A stretch of 64,000 nucleotides of DNA, taken from assembly GCA_026224875.1 (NCBI GenBank), contig JAMFRU010000001.1, positions 1-64,000 of the forward strand. The letters run 5' to 3'. Source of the DNA: Acidocella sp. GTDB lineage: Bacteria; Pseudomonadota; Alphaproteobacteria; Acetobacterales; Acetobacteraceae. A model generated the notes under the pieces. That model searched no databases. It was not told the DNA's origin and worked only from the letters and a program-made list of their open reading frames with translations. Below are positions 52,166 through 62,974 of the stretch, one piece after another; the first letter of the stretch is position 1, and every line of letters starts with the position of its first letter. The translations under genes and the position numbers were made by a program.

Positions 52166-53295
52166 TCGGCGGCGGCGACCTTTGCCTGGACGCAGCCGGC
52201 GATGAAGTCTTCGGTCATGTCATACGCCACATCGTCAGTGTACTGCGCGGGTGGATGCTTGCAGAAATACGCGCTGGGGCCGGCCAGCACGCCGCCGATG
52301 CCGTTCTCAAGTGCTATCTTACAACAGCGGATCATGTCGATGACCACGCCGGCGGAGTTCGGGCTGTCCTGCACCGAGAGGCGCAGTTCCAGATCCATCG
52401 GCACGTCGCCGAACATCTGGCCTTCCATGCGGATGAAGCAGATCTTGTTGTCATTCTGCCAGGGCACGTAGTCGCTCGGGCCGATATGGATGTTCTCGCT
52501 GTCGAGCCGCGTTTTGGTCACGGACTGCACGGCTTCGGTCTTGGACTTCTTCTTGGAGGCCAGGCGGTCCTGGTTCTTCATGTTGAGGAAATCGGTATTG
52601 CCGCCGGTGTTCAGCTGGTAGGTGCGCAGCAGCTTGATGCCGCGCTTGGCGAACAGATCCGTCAGTACACGATGCGTAATGGTCGCACCCAGCTGGGATT
52701 TGATGTCATCGCCGATGATCGGCAGGTTGCGCGCGGCAAAACGGTCGGCAAAGGCTTTGTCCGAGGCGATGAACACCGGCATGTTGTTGATGAAGCCGAT
52801 ATGGGCTTCCAGCGCGCATTCGGCATAGAAGCGCGCGGCTTTTTCGGAGCCGACCGGCATGTAGTTGAGCAGCACATCGGCGCCGGTGCGCTTCAGCTCG
52901 GCGACAACTTCGGCCTTGCTCAGCTCGTGCGCGTCGGATTTAATAAAGGTGCGGTCGTCGGCATAATTTTCCATATGCTCGGAAATACCGTCCAGCACCG
53001 GGCCCATGAGCACGGTCACGCCGGCATCGGGGATTTCGGCCTGGAAGATCTTGGTACAGTTCGGCTTGGCGAAAATCGCCTGGTGAACATCGATGCCGAC
53101 CTTACGCACATCAACGTCAAACGCGGCGACCACATCGATGTCGCACGGCCGGTAGCCGCCGATTTCCGTGTGCATCAGCCCGATAACATCCTCGCGGCAG
53201 CGCTGTGGGGTATAATAATGGATGCCCTGAATGAGAGAGCTTGCACAATTGCCAACCCCGGCGATCGCGATACGAATGCCGTTCTTCTTAACCAT
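52162..53295 (-). CDS. ino1: Inositol-3-phosphate (myo-inositol-1-phosphate) synthase
   Basis: This 377-aa NAD-dependent isomerase converts glucose-6-phosphate to myo-inositol phosphate. It is the short prokaryotic/actinobacterial form: GVGNCASSLIQGIHYY (NAD-binding, near residue 12), VVAAFDVDVRKVG, NYMPVGSEKAARFYAECALEA, the conserved GDDIKSQLGATITHR, and LLRTYQLNTGGNTDFLNM. ATG 53295 has GAGG at 6 nt. The enzyme is unusual in alphaproteobacteria and supplies the inositol used by the two genes downstream on the same strand. Overlap with the nucleotidyltransferase gene indicates translational coupling. Confidence 0.95.
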   Translation of the reverse strand: MVKKNGIRIAIAGVGNCASSLIQGIHYYTPQRCREDVIGLMHTEIGGYRPCDIDVVAAFDVDVRKVGIDVHQAIFAKPNCTKIFQAEIPDAGVTVLMGPVLDGISEHMENYADDRTFIKSDAHELSKAEVVAELKRTGADVLLNYMPVGSEKAARFYAECALEAHIGFINNMPVFIASDKAFADRFAARNLPIIGDDIKSQLGATITHRVLTDLFAKRGIKLLRTYQLNTGGNTDFLNMKNQDRLASKKKSKTEAVQSVTKTRLDSENIHIGPSDYVPWQNDNKICFIRMEGQMFGDVPMDLELRLSVQDSPNSAGVVIDMIRCCKIALENGIGGVLAGPSAYFCKHPPAQYTDDVAYDMTEDFIAGCVQAKVAAAE

Positions 53296-53408
53296 GTGAA
53301 CCTCGCCTGCCTGAAAACGCCGGAAAATCACGGATATTACCGATTTGTGACCTTACAGCCAGGGTAAACGAGCCGCAAGTATTACGGCGGGAGGCAGCGT
53401 TGCAGGCG

Positions 53409-54362
53409 TTACAGTTGCGGTAAGGCCTTGCAAACCAGTGCGCTATACAGCTGATTTTGGCAATTTGCGCGTATATAGGCGGGGTCGATGACCGCGATGT
53501 GCCGCTTGGCGCGTACCGAGGCATACCAGTGTACGATGCGAGTCTCGGGCCGCAGCACGCGGGAAAGCGGCGCGCGGCTGGGGCGGAACCAATGCTCCGA
53601 GATTTCCGGGGCCAAAGGGTAAAAGGCGGCGGGCTCATGGATGGTGAGTTCGGCCGTGGAGAACCCGCCAACGAGGGTTTGCAGCAGATGCGGACCCAGA
53701 GCGTAGGGCTGCGTCTGCCGTGCCGGCGGCAGTTGCACCATGGCTGCCAAATAGGCGGCAAACAGCGCGGCGCCAGGTGCCGCACCCATAATGGCGTTGT
53801 TCACACCCTTGAAATACCAGCTTTCTACGGCGCGAAAACCGCGCCAGCCGCCCGGCGTCAGGCGCAGGATTTTACGCAGCACATCCAGCGCCAGATGCCT
53901 TGCCCAGACCACGGGCGAGCGCGATGTGCGCACCCAATCCGGCCAGACGATGTGCTCCGTGCCGACAAATTGCGGCGCCGCCAGCAATGGGCGCAGCGAG
54001 GCCACCGTTATGGTATCGAGGTCGAGATAGATACCGCCTTGCACGTAGAGAATCGCCGCGCGCAGCACGTCGGCCCGCTGCACCGGGCTGGTCAGCCCGG
54101 CATAAAGTGCGGCGAGCTTTGTACCCAATCCCAGCGGTGCCCCGGCCTGCTCAAGGAAGAGTTTCGCGTCCACATGTTCCAGCCGCACGCCAGGTGCCGC
54201 GCGCAAAGCGGCAACGCCAAGTGTATCCTGCAACTCATCGGTATGATGCAGCACAACTTCGTCCATCTGCGCCTGCGCTGCCGCGGAAAGCACGGCAAAC
54301 ACATAGGCCCAGGGCAGCGTCGGGCCGATCCAGCAAAAATGTACGCGCGCGGGAATTGGCAT
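53409..54362 (-). CDS. GT32-like glycosyltransferase (DxD, Och1/Sur1-like)
   Basis: This 317-aa GT-A enzyme matches the Gly_transf_sug DXD group. It begins IPARVHFCWIGP and carries SPVQRADVLRAAILYVQGGIYLDLDTITV with D114-x-D116, the arrangement seen in GT32 enzymes such as fungal Och1 and Sur1/Csg1 (the inositol-phosphoryl-ceramide mannosyltransferase). ATG 54362 starts directly at the conserved domain; the frame is open far upstream to 54866, but only as a shadow of the divergent ligase gene. It is transcribed toward the inositol genes (114-bp gap). Sugar and acceptor are inferred from context. Confidence 0.75.
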   Translation of the reverse strand: MPIPARVHFCWIGPTLPWAYVFAVLSAAAQAQMDEVVLHHTDELQDTLGVAALRAAPGVRLEHVDAKLFLEQAGAPLGLGTKLAALYAGLTSPVQRADVLRAAILYVQGGIYLDLDTITVASLRPLLAAPQFVGTEHIVWPDWVRTSRSPVVWARHLALDVLRKILRLTPGGWRGFRAVESWYFKGVNNAIMGAAPGAALFAAYLAAMVQLPPARQTQPYALGPHLLQTLVGGFSTAELTIHEPAAFYPLAPEISEHWFRPSRAPLSRVLRPETRIVHWYASVRAKRHIAVIDPAYIRANCQNQLYSALVCKALPQL

Positions 54363-54455
54363 GTGCGCAGATAGGCCGCGCGCCAATCCGCCGTCAAATG
54401 CAGGCCTGTCACGCCATTGCCATGGCGGGGTGGTTCTGTTAGCCGGGAAAATACT

Positions 54456-56213
54456 GTGCCGAGCCAAGACATTTCTACTCTCGCGGAGCCGACCCCGACC
54501 AGGACACCGGGCCGCGCGATCTCCTACGCCGCTTTCGGTACCATTGCCGAGGCGCTGGATTATGCCGCCCAGGGCGTGACGGGTTTCAACATCTACTCCG
54601 GCAAAGGCAGGCTCGTCGAAGTTTTGCCGTACAGCCTGCTGCGCGAACAGGCTGTTGCGCTCGCCCGCCGTATGCTGGGCGCCGGTTTGCAACCCGGCGA
54701 GCGCGTCGGGCTGGTAGCCGAGAGCGACGGCGATTTTTTGCGTGCTTTCTGCGCCTGCCAATATGCGGGACTCGTACCCGCCCCCTTGCCGCTGCCGGCG
54801 GCGTTCGGCGGGCGGGAGGGTTATATCGCCCATTTGCGCCGCATGGTGGAAACCGCCCAGGCGCATGCGTTGTTTGGCCCCGACATGCTGGAAAGCTGGA
54901 TCGCGGAAGCCGCCGAGGGGCTGAATTTGCGCCTCTCCGGCAGCTACAAACAGCTGGAAGCCGCACCCGAAGCCGCACTACCGCCGCAAAATCCGGATGC
55001 GCTGGCCTATCTGCAATTCTCCTCCGGCAGCACGCGCTTCCCGCTCGGCGTGGCTGTCACGCAGCGCGCCTTCCTGACCAACGCGCATTACATGGCGCGC
55101 GACGGCCTTGGCGTTACGGAAGCCGACCGCTGCACCAGCTGGCTGCCCTTCTACCACGACATGGGGCTGGTCGGGTTTTTCCTGATGCCGCTCGCCTGCC
55201 AGCTCTCGGTCGATATTCTGCCCACACGCGAATTTGCCCGCCGGCCTTTATTGTGGCTGGAGCTGATCAGCCGCAACCGCGGCACCGTCTCCTTCAGCCC
55301 CTCCTTCGGCTATGAATTATCGCTCCGCCGCGCCGAGACCGCCTCCACCGAGGGCCTCGACCTTTCCAGCTGGCGCCGCGCCGGCATCGGTGGAGACATG
55401 GTGCGCCCCGCCGTACTCACCCGCTTCGCCGCGCGTTTTGCCGAACGCGGCTTTGGCGAGGAGGTTTTCGTGCCCTGCTACGGCATGGCCGAGGCGACAC
55501 TGGCGCTGAGTTTTACGCCGCCAGGGCAGGGGGCGAAGCAGGACGTCATCGATGGTGTGATCCTGGAGCGCGAGCACCGCGCCGTGCCGGCCAATAAATC
55601 GAGCACACGCACACGCGGTTTTGTGCTGTGCGGCCGCATGCTGCCGCAGCACGAGGCCGAGGTACGCGGTGAAGGCGGCGAGATTTTGCCAGAGCGCCTG
55701 GTAGGCCGCATTTTCGTGCGTGGCCCCAGCCTTATGCTCGGCTATTTCGGCGCCCCGGAAGAAACCGCGCAGGTGCTCTCCGCCGATGGCTGGCTCGATA
55801 CCGGCGACCTTGGCTATTTCACCGATGGCCAGCTCGTTATCACCGGCCGCGCCAAAGACCTCATCCTCGTCAACGGCCGCAATGTCTGGCCGCAGGATTT
55901 GGAATGGGCGGCGGAGGCGGATATGGCCTCCCTGCGCAGCGGCGATGTCGCGGTGTTCTCGGTCGATAACGGCGTTGCGGAAGAAGTTGTGGTGCTCGTG
56001 CAATGCCGCACCACCGATGCCCTCGCGCGAGAAAAACTAATCCACGACAGCACCAAATTCTTCCGTGGCCGGCATGGATTGGAGACGCGGGTTGTTCTGG
56101 TGCCGCCGCGCAGCCTGCCGCAGACATCCTCTGGCAAACTCAGCCGCTCGCGCGCGCGCGCGATGTATCTGGCGAATGAATATCCCACACAGGTTATCGC
56201 CGGGGCAGCGTGA
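54456..56213 (+). CDS. Fatty acyl-AMP ligase / acyl-ACP synthetase
   Basis: This adenylate-forming enzyme of about 585 aa belongs to the FAAL-like group. It has the P-loop equivalent LQFSSGSTRFPLGVAVTQRA, SWLPFYHDMGLVGFFLMPL (a FAAL hallmark), PCYGMAEATLALSF, WLDTGDLGYFTDGQLVITGRAKDLILVNGRNVWPQDLE and the C-terminal lysine region LPQTSSGKLSRSRAR. FAALs pass the acyl-adenylate to a carrier protein rather than CoA, which suits the ACP at 47848. GTG 54456 has GGGA at 7 nt; ATG 54417 lacks a site. Its stop overlaps the epimerase gene (GTGA). This pair matches the ligase-reductase arrangement of bacterial ceramide loci. Confidence 0.87.
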   Translation: MPSQDISTLAEPTPTRTPGRAISYAAFGTIAEALDYAAQGVTGFNIYSGKGRLVEVLPYSLLREQAVALARRMLGAGLQPGERVGLVAESDGDFLRAFCACQYAGLVPAPLPLPAAFGGREGYIAHLRRMVETAQAHALFGPDMLESWIAEAAEGLNLRLSGSYKQLEAAPEAALPPQNPDALAYLQFSSGSTRFPLGVAVTQRAFLTNAHYMARDGLGVTEADRCTSWLPFYHDMGLVGFFLMPLACQLSVDILPTREFARRPLLWLELISRNRGTVSFSPSFGYELSLRRAETASTEGLDLSSWRRAGIGGDMVRPAVLTRFAARFAERGFGEEVFVPCYGMAEATLALSFTPPGQGAKQDVIDGVILEREHRAVPANKSSTRTRGFVLCGRMLPQHEAEVRGEGGEILPERLVGRIFVRGPSLMLGYFGAPEETAQVLSADGWLDTGDLGYFTDGQLVITGRAKDLILVNGRNVWPQDLEWAAEADMASLRSGDVAVFSVDNGVAEEVVVLVQCRTTDALAREKLIHDSTKFFRGRHGLETRVVLVPPRSLPQTSSGKLSRSRARAMYLANEYPTQVIAGAA

Positions 56214-57151
56214 ACCGGCGGGTTGTTGCGGTAACCGGTGCGACGGGTTTTTTAGGGCTGCATCTGGTGGCGGCTCTTTCCCGCGCGGGCGCAAAAATCC
56301 GCATTCTGGCGCGGCGTGATCCTGCCCATGAATTCTGGTCCGGCATCGAATACGAAACAATTTTTGGCGATCTCGCGGACGAAGCAGCACTGGCCCGGCT
56401 GGTGCATGGTGCTGATGCCGTGGTGCATGCCGCCGGGCTGATCAAGGCACAAAACCGCGCGGCATTTTTGCGCGTCAACCGCGATGGTGCGGCGGCCGTG
56501 GCGAAGGCCGCGCGGTTGCATGCGCCGGATGCAAGGTTCGTCGCGGTTTCAACACTTGCAGCGCGCATACCGGAAATTTCAGACTACGCATTTTCAAAAC
56601 ACGCGGGGGAAGAAGCGGTTCGCGCCGTTTATACGGGAACGGAATCACAGCTCGTCACCATCCGCCCGCCGGTTTTGTACGGGCCGTGGGATAAAGCAAC
56701 ATTATCAGTCTTCCAGACAGCGGCCCTGCCCATCGTGCCGGTGCTGAGCCGTGGGCGCGTAACCATCCTGCACGTAACGGACGCAGCTACAGCGCTGGCG
56801 CACGTGGCGCTGGGCGCCGGCGAGAGCGGATTATTCGCACTTCCCGGCGGCGATTATACACTGGCAGAGGTGGCAACAGAGGCCATGCGGGCGCAGGGCC
56901 GAAAAGCAAATTTGCTTCATGTTCCAGGGGTTTTACTCCGCGCCGCGGGCGCAGCCTCCGGCCTATGGGGGCGCTTACGCGGCGCCGCACCGGTGTTTTC
57001 CGCAGGCAAGGCAAGAGAAATGCTGTATCCGGATTGGACGGTGCATACCGATGAGGCGCTGCCGGCATCGGTGTATCACCCCGCCATAGGTCTGGAAGAG
57101 GGTTTCGCCAGCACCGTAGCCTGGTACCGCGCCCACGGCTGGTTACGCTAA
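56210..57151 (+). CDS. NAD(P)-dependent epimerase/dehydratase-fold reductase (ceramide-reductase candidate)
   Basis: This 313-aa extended-SDR protein has the Rossmann motif VTGATGFLG (residues 8-16), HAAGLIKA near 73, and the catalytic S114, Y126 and K130 (DYAFSKH). It starts with GTG overlapping the ligase stop. In Caulobacter-type loci an epimerase-like protein beside the acyl-ACP synthetase reduces the 3-keto group of oxidised ceramide (CerR); the same position and fold here suggest that role. A sugar epimerase function is the alternative, but no sugar-nucleotide genes adjoin it. Confidence 0.78.
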   Translation: MNRRVVAVTGATGFLGLHLVAALSRAGAKIRILARRDPAHEFWSGIEYETIFGDLADEAALARLVHGADAVVHAAGLIKAQNRAAFLRVNRDGAAAVAKAARLHAPDARFVAVSTLAARIPEISDYAFSKHAGEEAVRAVYTGTESQLVTIRPPVLYGPWDKATLSVFQTAALPIVPVLSRGRVTILHVTDAATALAHVALGAGESGLFALPGGDYTLAEVATEAMRAQGRKANLLHVPGVLLRAAGAASGLWGRLRGAAPVFSAGKAREMLYPDWTVHTDEALPASVYHPAIGLEEGFASTVAWYRAHGWLR

Positions 57152-57362
57152 CGCCAGGAGCTAATCGGCCAAGCCGTGGTCCGGCTTTTTCGCAGTGGTG
57201 CAGTATCTTCACTTCTATTAACGCAACCCCTGCGGTCGGCGCAGCAGGAATGCGGCCAACGTTGTCGTTACCGGCTTGGTCGAAGTGCTCAACAAGCTGA
57301 CATTCGTCCGGGTAAGCAACCTTGAGGTGGCTTAAAATTCGGATCTCAGATAGCCTAGCTCA

Positions 57363-58793
57363 ATGGTCAGTTGGGAAATTGAGGCTGTCGATCTGATTAA
57401 CCGGGGGCTCTTCGAGATCACTGATCCAGGCCCCCTGCACGCACCAATTCGTGGGTTCGTGCTAAGCCGCAATGATGACCTTGCATTGATTCTTGAAACC
57501 AACGCGACGCCAGACGCCAAAACGGATATAGTTCAGCCCCCGACAGGTACCGTACGTTTTAACAAAGACTTAGTTAAACTTGCAGAAATCGGCGGCAATG
57601 AGGCTACGCTAACTGGAATACAGTCTTTTAATGTCACAATATCCCACGGTCATTCTCAGCAAAGCGCCCTGAGAGAGTGCGCACGTATTCACGAGCTGAC
57701 GGTAACGCTCGATGATCCAGGAAAGGCGGCCTACACAATTGAATGGTTGGAAAACCTGCCGCTTAGTCCCTTCATTTGGCCGGATTCTATTACGACTATA
57801 ACAGAAACGAGCGTTACTTGCAGTATCGCGCTCTTGAATGGTGGTTTAACGCTTTCCAATTCGAGTAGCGGGCATAATTCTAGCCAAAACGCCGCTAAGC
57901 TGACCGTGGCCGGCCAGACGCTATTTGTTTGCGCCCAGAGTACTCAGGGCTCTGATGCAATCAAGCGGGGAAGTATCGTCTATATTGGAACTCCTGACGA
58001 TTTAATCCGAAAGAAAATCCGTAATGCGCTATCCTTCGCACTCGGCTTCTATCTCGTTGAACTGGGTCACACGCTTTATGATCAAGACTGGCACATCGTC
58101 GCCGCTACTTCGCGGAGTGCCTATAGTCTTGCCAAGAGAACTTTCGATCCCTCGCCAATGCCACTGGCCCATCTCAGCAGCAGGAGCTTCCAGCACGATC
58201 TTGGTCACACTAAGCTTACGCAAATGGTAGATGCCCTTGTGGCCAACTACGACCAGCTTGATCTGGGTAATCTTAGTTGGGCATATTGGCATGCTGGCAC
58301 TGCAACGGTACATATTGCACCAGCACATTTTGGCGCTGCCATAGAGGCGTTACAGGAGGCATACTGCAAGAGCCATCCCAACATAGGCAAAACAAAAATA
58401 CTGCCAACTGCGCAATGGAAAGGACTAAGAGAAACTATTAATGGAGTCATTGAAGCGGCCCTAATTAACGAAGACAACAAAGGCGCGTTGAAGGAAAAGC
58501 TTCAGGATATTAACAGACCCCCGCAGCGCGTAATTTTAAAATCCGTTTTAGAAGCAATGGGTATAGAGTTAGGTGCTGCTGAAAATGAAGCGTGGAAGCG
58601 CCGTAATGATGCGGCTCATGGTACCCCTATCCCCGAAGGCGAGGAACTCGCCGCCATTAGGGACATGAAGCTTCTGCGTGGTCTGTTTAACCGCATGCTG
58701 TTACGCATGACCAACGCCGCCGACAACTATGTGGACTATGTCACACCAGGCCATGCAATCCGCTATCTGCAGGATCCGGTGCCATCCACTTAA
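57363..58793 (+). CDS. ApeA-like HEPN-domain protein (probable anti-phage abortive-infection RNase)
   Basis: This 476-aa protein resembles the ApeA family: a long beta-rich N-terminal domain (about residues 20-300) followed by a helical C-terminal HEPN domain. The HEPN RNase motif R-x4-H is visible as R414...H419 in WKRRNDAAHGTPI. ApeA proteins protect cells by degrading RNA on phage infection. G+C is visibly lower than in the flanking genes, codon use differs, and it stands alone between sphingolipid genes without its own operon partners, all signs of horizontal acquisition. No clear ribosome site precedes ATG 57363. Assignment rests on domain architecture seen by eye. Confidence 0.6.
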   Translation: MVSWEIEAVDLINRGLFEITDPGPLHAPIRGFVLSRNDDLALILETNATPDAKTDIVQPPTGTVRFNKDLVKLAEIGGNEATLTGIQSFNVTISHGHSQQSALRECARIHELTVTLDDPGKAAYTIEWLENLPLSPFIWPDSITTITETSVTCSIALLNGGLTLSNSSSGHNSSQNAAKLTVAGQTLFVCAQSTQGSDAIKRGSIVYIGTPDDLIRKKIRNALSFALGFYLVELGHTLYDQDWHIVAATSRSAYSLAKRTFDPSPMPLAHLSSRSFQHDLGHTKLTQMVDALVANYDQLDLGNLSWAYWHAGTATVHIAPAHFGAAIEALQEAYCKSHPNIGKTKILPTAQWKGLRETINGVIEAALINEDNKGALKEKLQDINRPPQRVILKSVLEAMGIELGAAENEAWKRRNDAAHGTPIPEGEELAAIRDMKLLRGLFNRMLLRMTNAADNYVDYVTPGHAIRYLQDPVPST

Positions 58794-58832
58794 AAAATTG
58801 CCGTAATTACGGGCCGACCTACTAGCGCTCCC

Positions 58833-59963
58833 CTAAATCGCCTTCTCGTAAATCCGGTACGTCTTATAAGCCTTCGCCCCCAGGCTCTCATTCATCCGCC
58901 GCATCGGCAAATTATCCTCCAGAATCCACGATAATTCGATATGCGTGAACCCCATCTTGAGCGCCTCTTTCCGCACCATGTCGATCATCAGAAACGGCAT
59001 CAAACTACCGATCATATCATGCGCCGCCGCACGCCGTACCCCCATCAGCGGCACACGCGCGGTTTTCACCCCGCTCACCTTCAGCCGCCACAGCAATTTA
59101 GCCCAACCGAACGGCAGCATCTTGCCCTTCAAATCGCGTATCGCCTCATTCAAATTCGGCAGGCCGATCATGAATCCCACCGGCTCGCCATTGCGTTCAA
59201 TCAGGCTCGTCAGCCGCGGGTTCAGCAACGGCTTCAGCGCTTTTGCCAGATAATCCGCCTCGGTTTCCGTCCACGGCACAAACCCCCAATTACCGGACCA
59301 GGCATCGTTGAAAATATCCGTCACAGTGCGGATTTCAGCATTGATCTTCTTCAAATCCAGCTGCCGCACGGTCAGGTCTTTGGGCAGCTCGCGGTCCAGC
59401 AGCCGCCGCACGGATTTGGGCAGCTCCATGGTAATATCATAGAGATAGGCATAAACATCCTTCTCCTTCACCAGCCCATATTCCTCCAGCCGCGCCGCGA
59501 TATAGGGCTTGTCATGTCCCATCATCAGCACCGGCGGCGTGTCGAAACCATCGATCAACAGCCCGGTTTCCTCGTTGATATTGAGGTTGAACGGGCCCTC
59601 CATCCGAATCTTGCCCCGGGCCCGCAGCCACTCTGCTGCCGTATCCAAAAGCACCTTAAAAATCGCAGGATCATCCTCAGCCGCAATCATCCCGAACTGC
59701 CCCGGCGCATCCGGGCGAATGGTCAGCGCCAGCTGGTCGATCTGCGCGCTGATACGCCCCACATCCCGGCCATCCCGCACCGCCAGCCAGAATTGCACCT
59801 CGGCATGGCCAAAGAACGGGTTTTTATCCGTCAGCCCTTCCTCGCGCTCCATATGCAGCGGAGCGATGTAATACGGGTCGTCGGCATGCAGCCGCTCGGG
59901 GAGCAGAATAAAGCGTTTCAGCAGCGCCTTGCCTGCAACCGGGGTGATAATAATATCGCTCAA
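58833..59963 (-). CDS. GNAT-fold acyltransferase, bacterial ceramide-synthase (bCerS) candidate
   Basis: This 376-aa protein starts at TTG 59963, seven nt after a consensus AGGAGG. It contains PDDPYYIAPLHMEREEGL-like ADDPYYIAPLHMEREEGL near residue 25, WLAVRDGRDVGRISAQID (GNAT beta-strand region), EGPFNLNINEETGLLIDGFDTPPVLMMGH near 125, and a C-terminal second GNAT-like half (EPVGFMIGLPNLNEAIRDLKG; HIELSWILEDNLPMRRMNESLGA). Proteins of this length and pattern lie beside serine palmitoyltransferase in alphaproteobacteria, and a GNAT-family protein there was described as the N-acyltransferase of bacterial ceramide synthesis. The role here is by analogy; only the acyltransferase fold is directly supported. 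The ApeA-like gene separates it from the ligase/reductase pair. Confidence 0.68.
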   Translation of the reverse strand: MSDIIITPVAGKALLKRFILLPERLHADDPYYIAPLHMEREEGLTDKNPFFGHAEVQFWLAVRDGRDVGRISAQIDQLALTIRPDAPGQFGMIAAEDDPAIFKVLLDTAAEWLRARGKIRMEGPFNLNINEETGLLIDGFDTPPVLMMGHDKPYIAARLEEYGLVKEKDVYAYLYDITMELPKSVRRLLDRELPKDLTVRQLDLKKINAEIRTVTDIFNDAWSGNWGFVPWTETEADYLAKALKPLLNPRLTSLIERNGEPVGFMIGLPNLNEAIRDLKGKMLPFGWAKLLWRLKVSGVKTARVPLMGVRRAAAHDMIGSLMPFLMIDMVRKEALKMGFTHIELSWILEDNLPMRRMNESLGAKAYKTYRIYEKAI

Positions 59964-60094
59964 AATAGGGCCTCCTGCGCCGATTCGGATAGCAGCCGAG
60001 CGTTGGGCTGGCAAACACGCCCCCCCTTCCTGCGCGCTTCGCTGCGACGCAAAAAACGCTTGCCCGGCGCGGCAATCAGCGTTTGATTAACCCC

Positions 60095-62884
<2,790 letters not shown>

Positions 62885-62974
62885 TCTTCATTTTACCGCG
62901 ATTCGCTTGTATGGGGGCTGGCCCGGCGCCACCGGCCAAGGCTAAACAGCCTTACAGGAGCAGATCGAGATTTC

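Noticed and set aside
44745-53295. Mycothiol biosynthesis (MshA/MshB plus Ino1)
   Set aside because: GT4, PIG-L and Ino1 are all present, but no MshC-like cysteine ligase or MshD acetyltransferase is seen, and the genes are embedded among lipid genes with a CDP-alcohol phosphotransferase.
52255-53367. 370-codon open frame on the plus strand
   Set aside because: Shadow of the inositol-1-phosphate synthase gene; low-complexity product without motifs.
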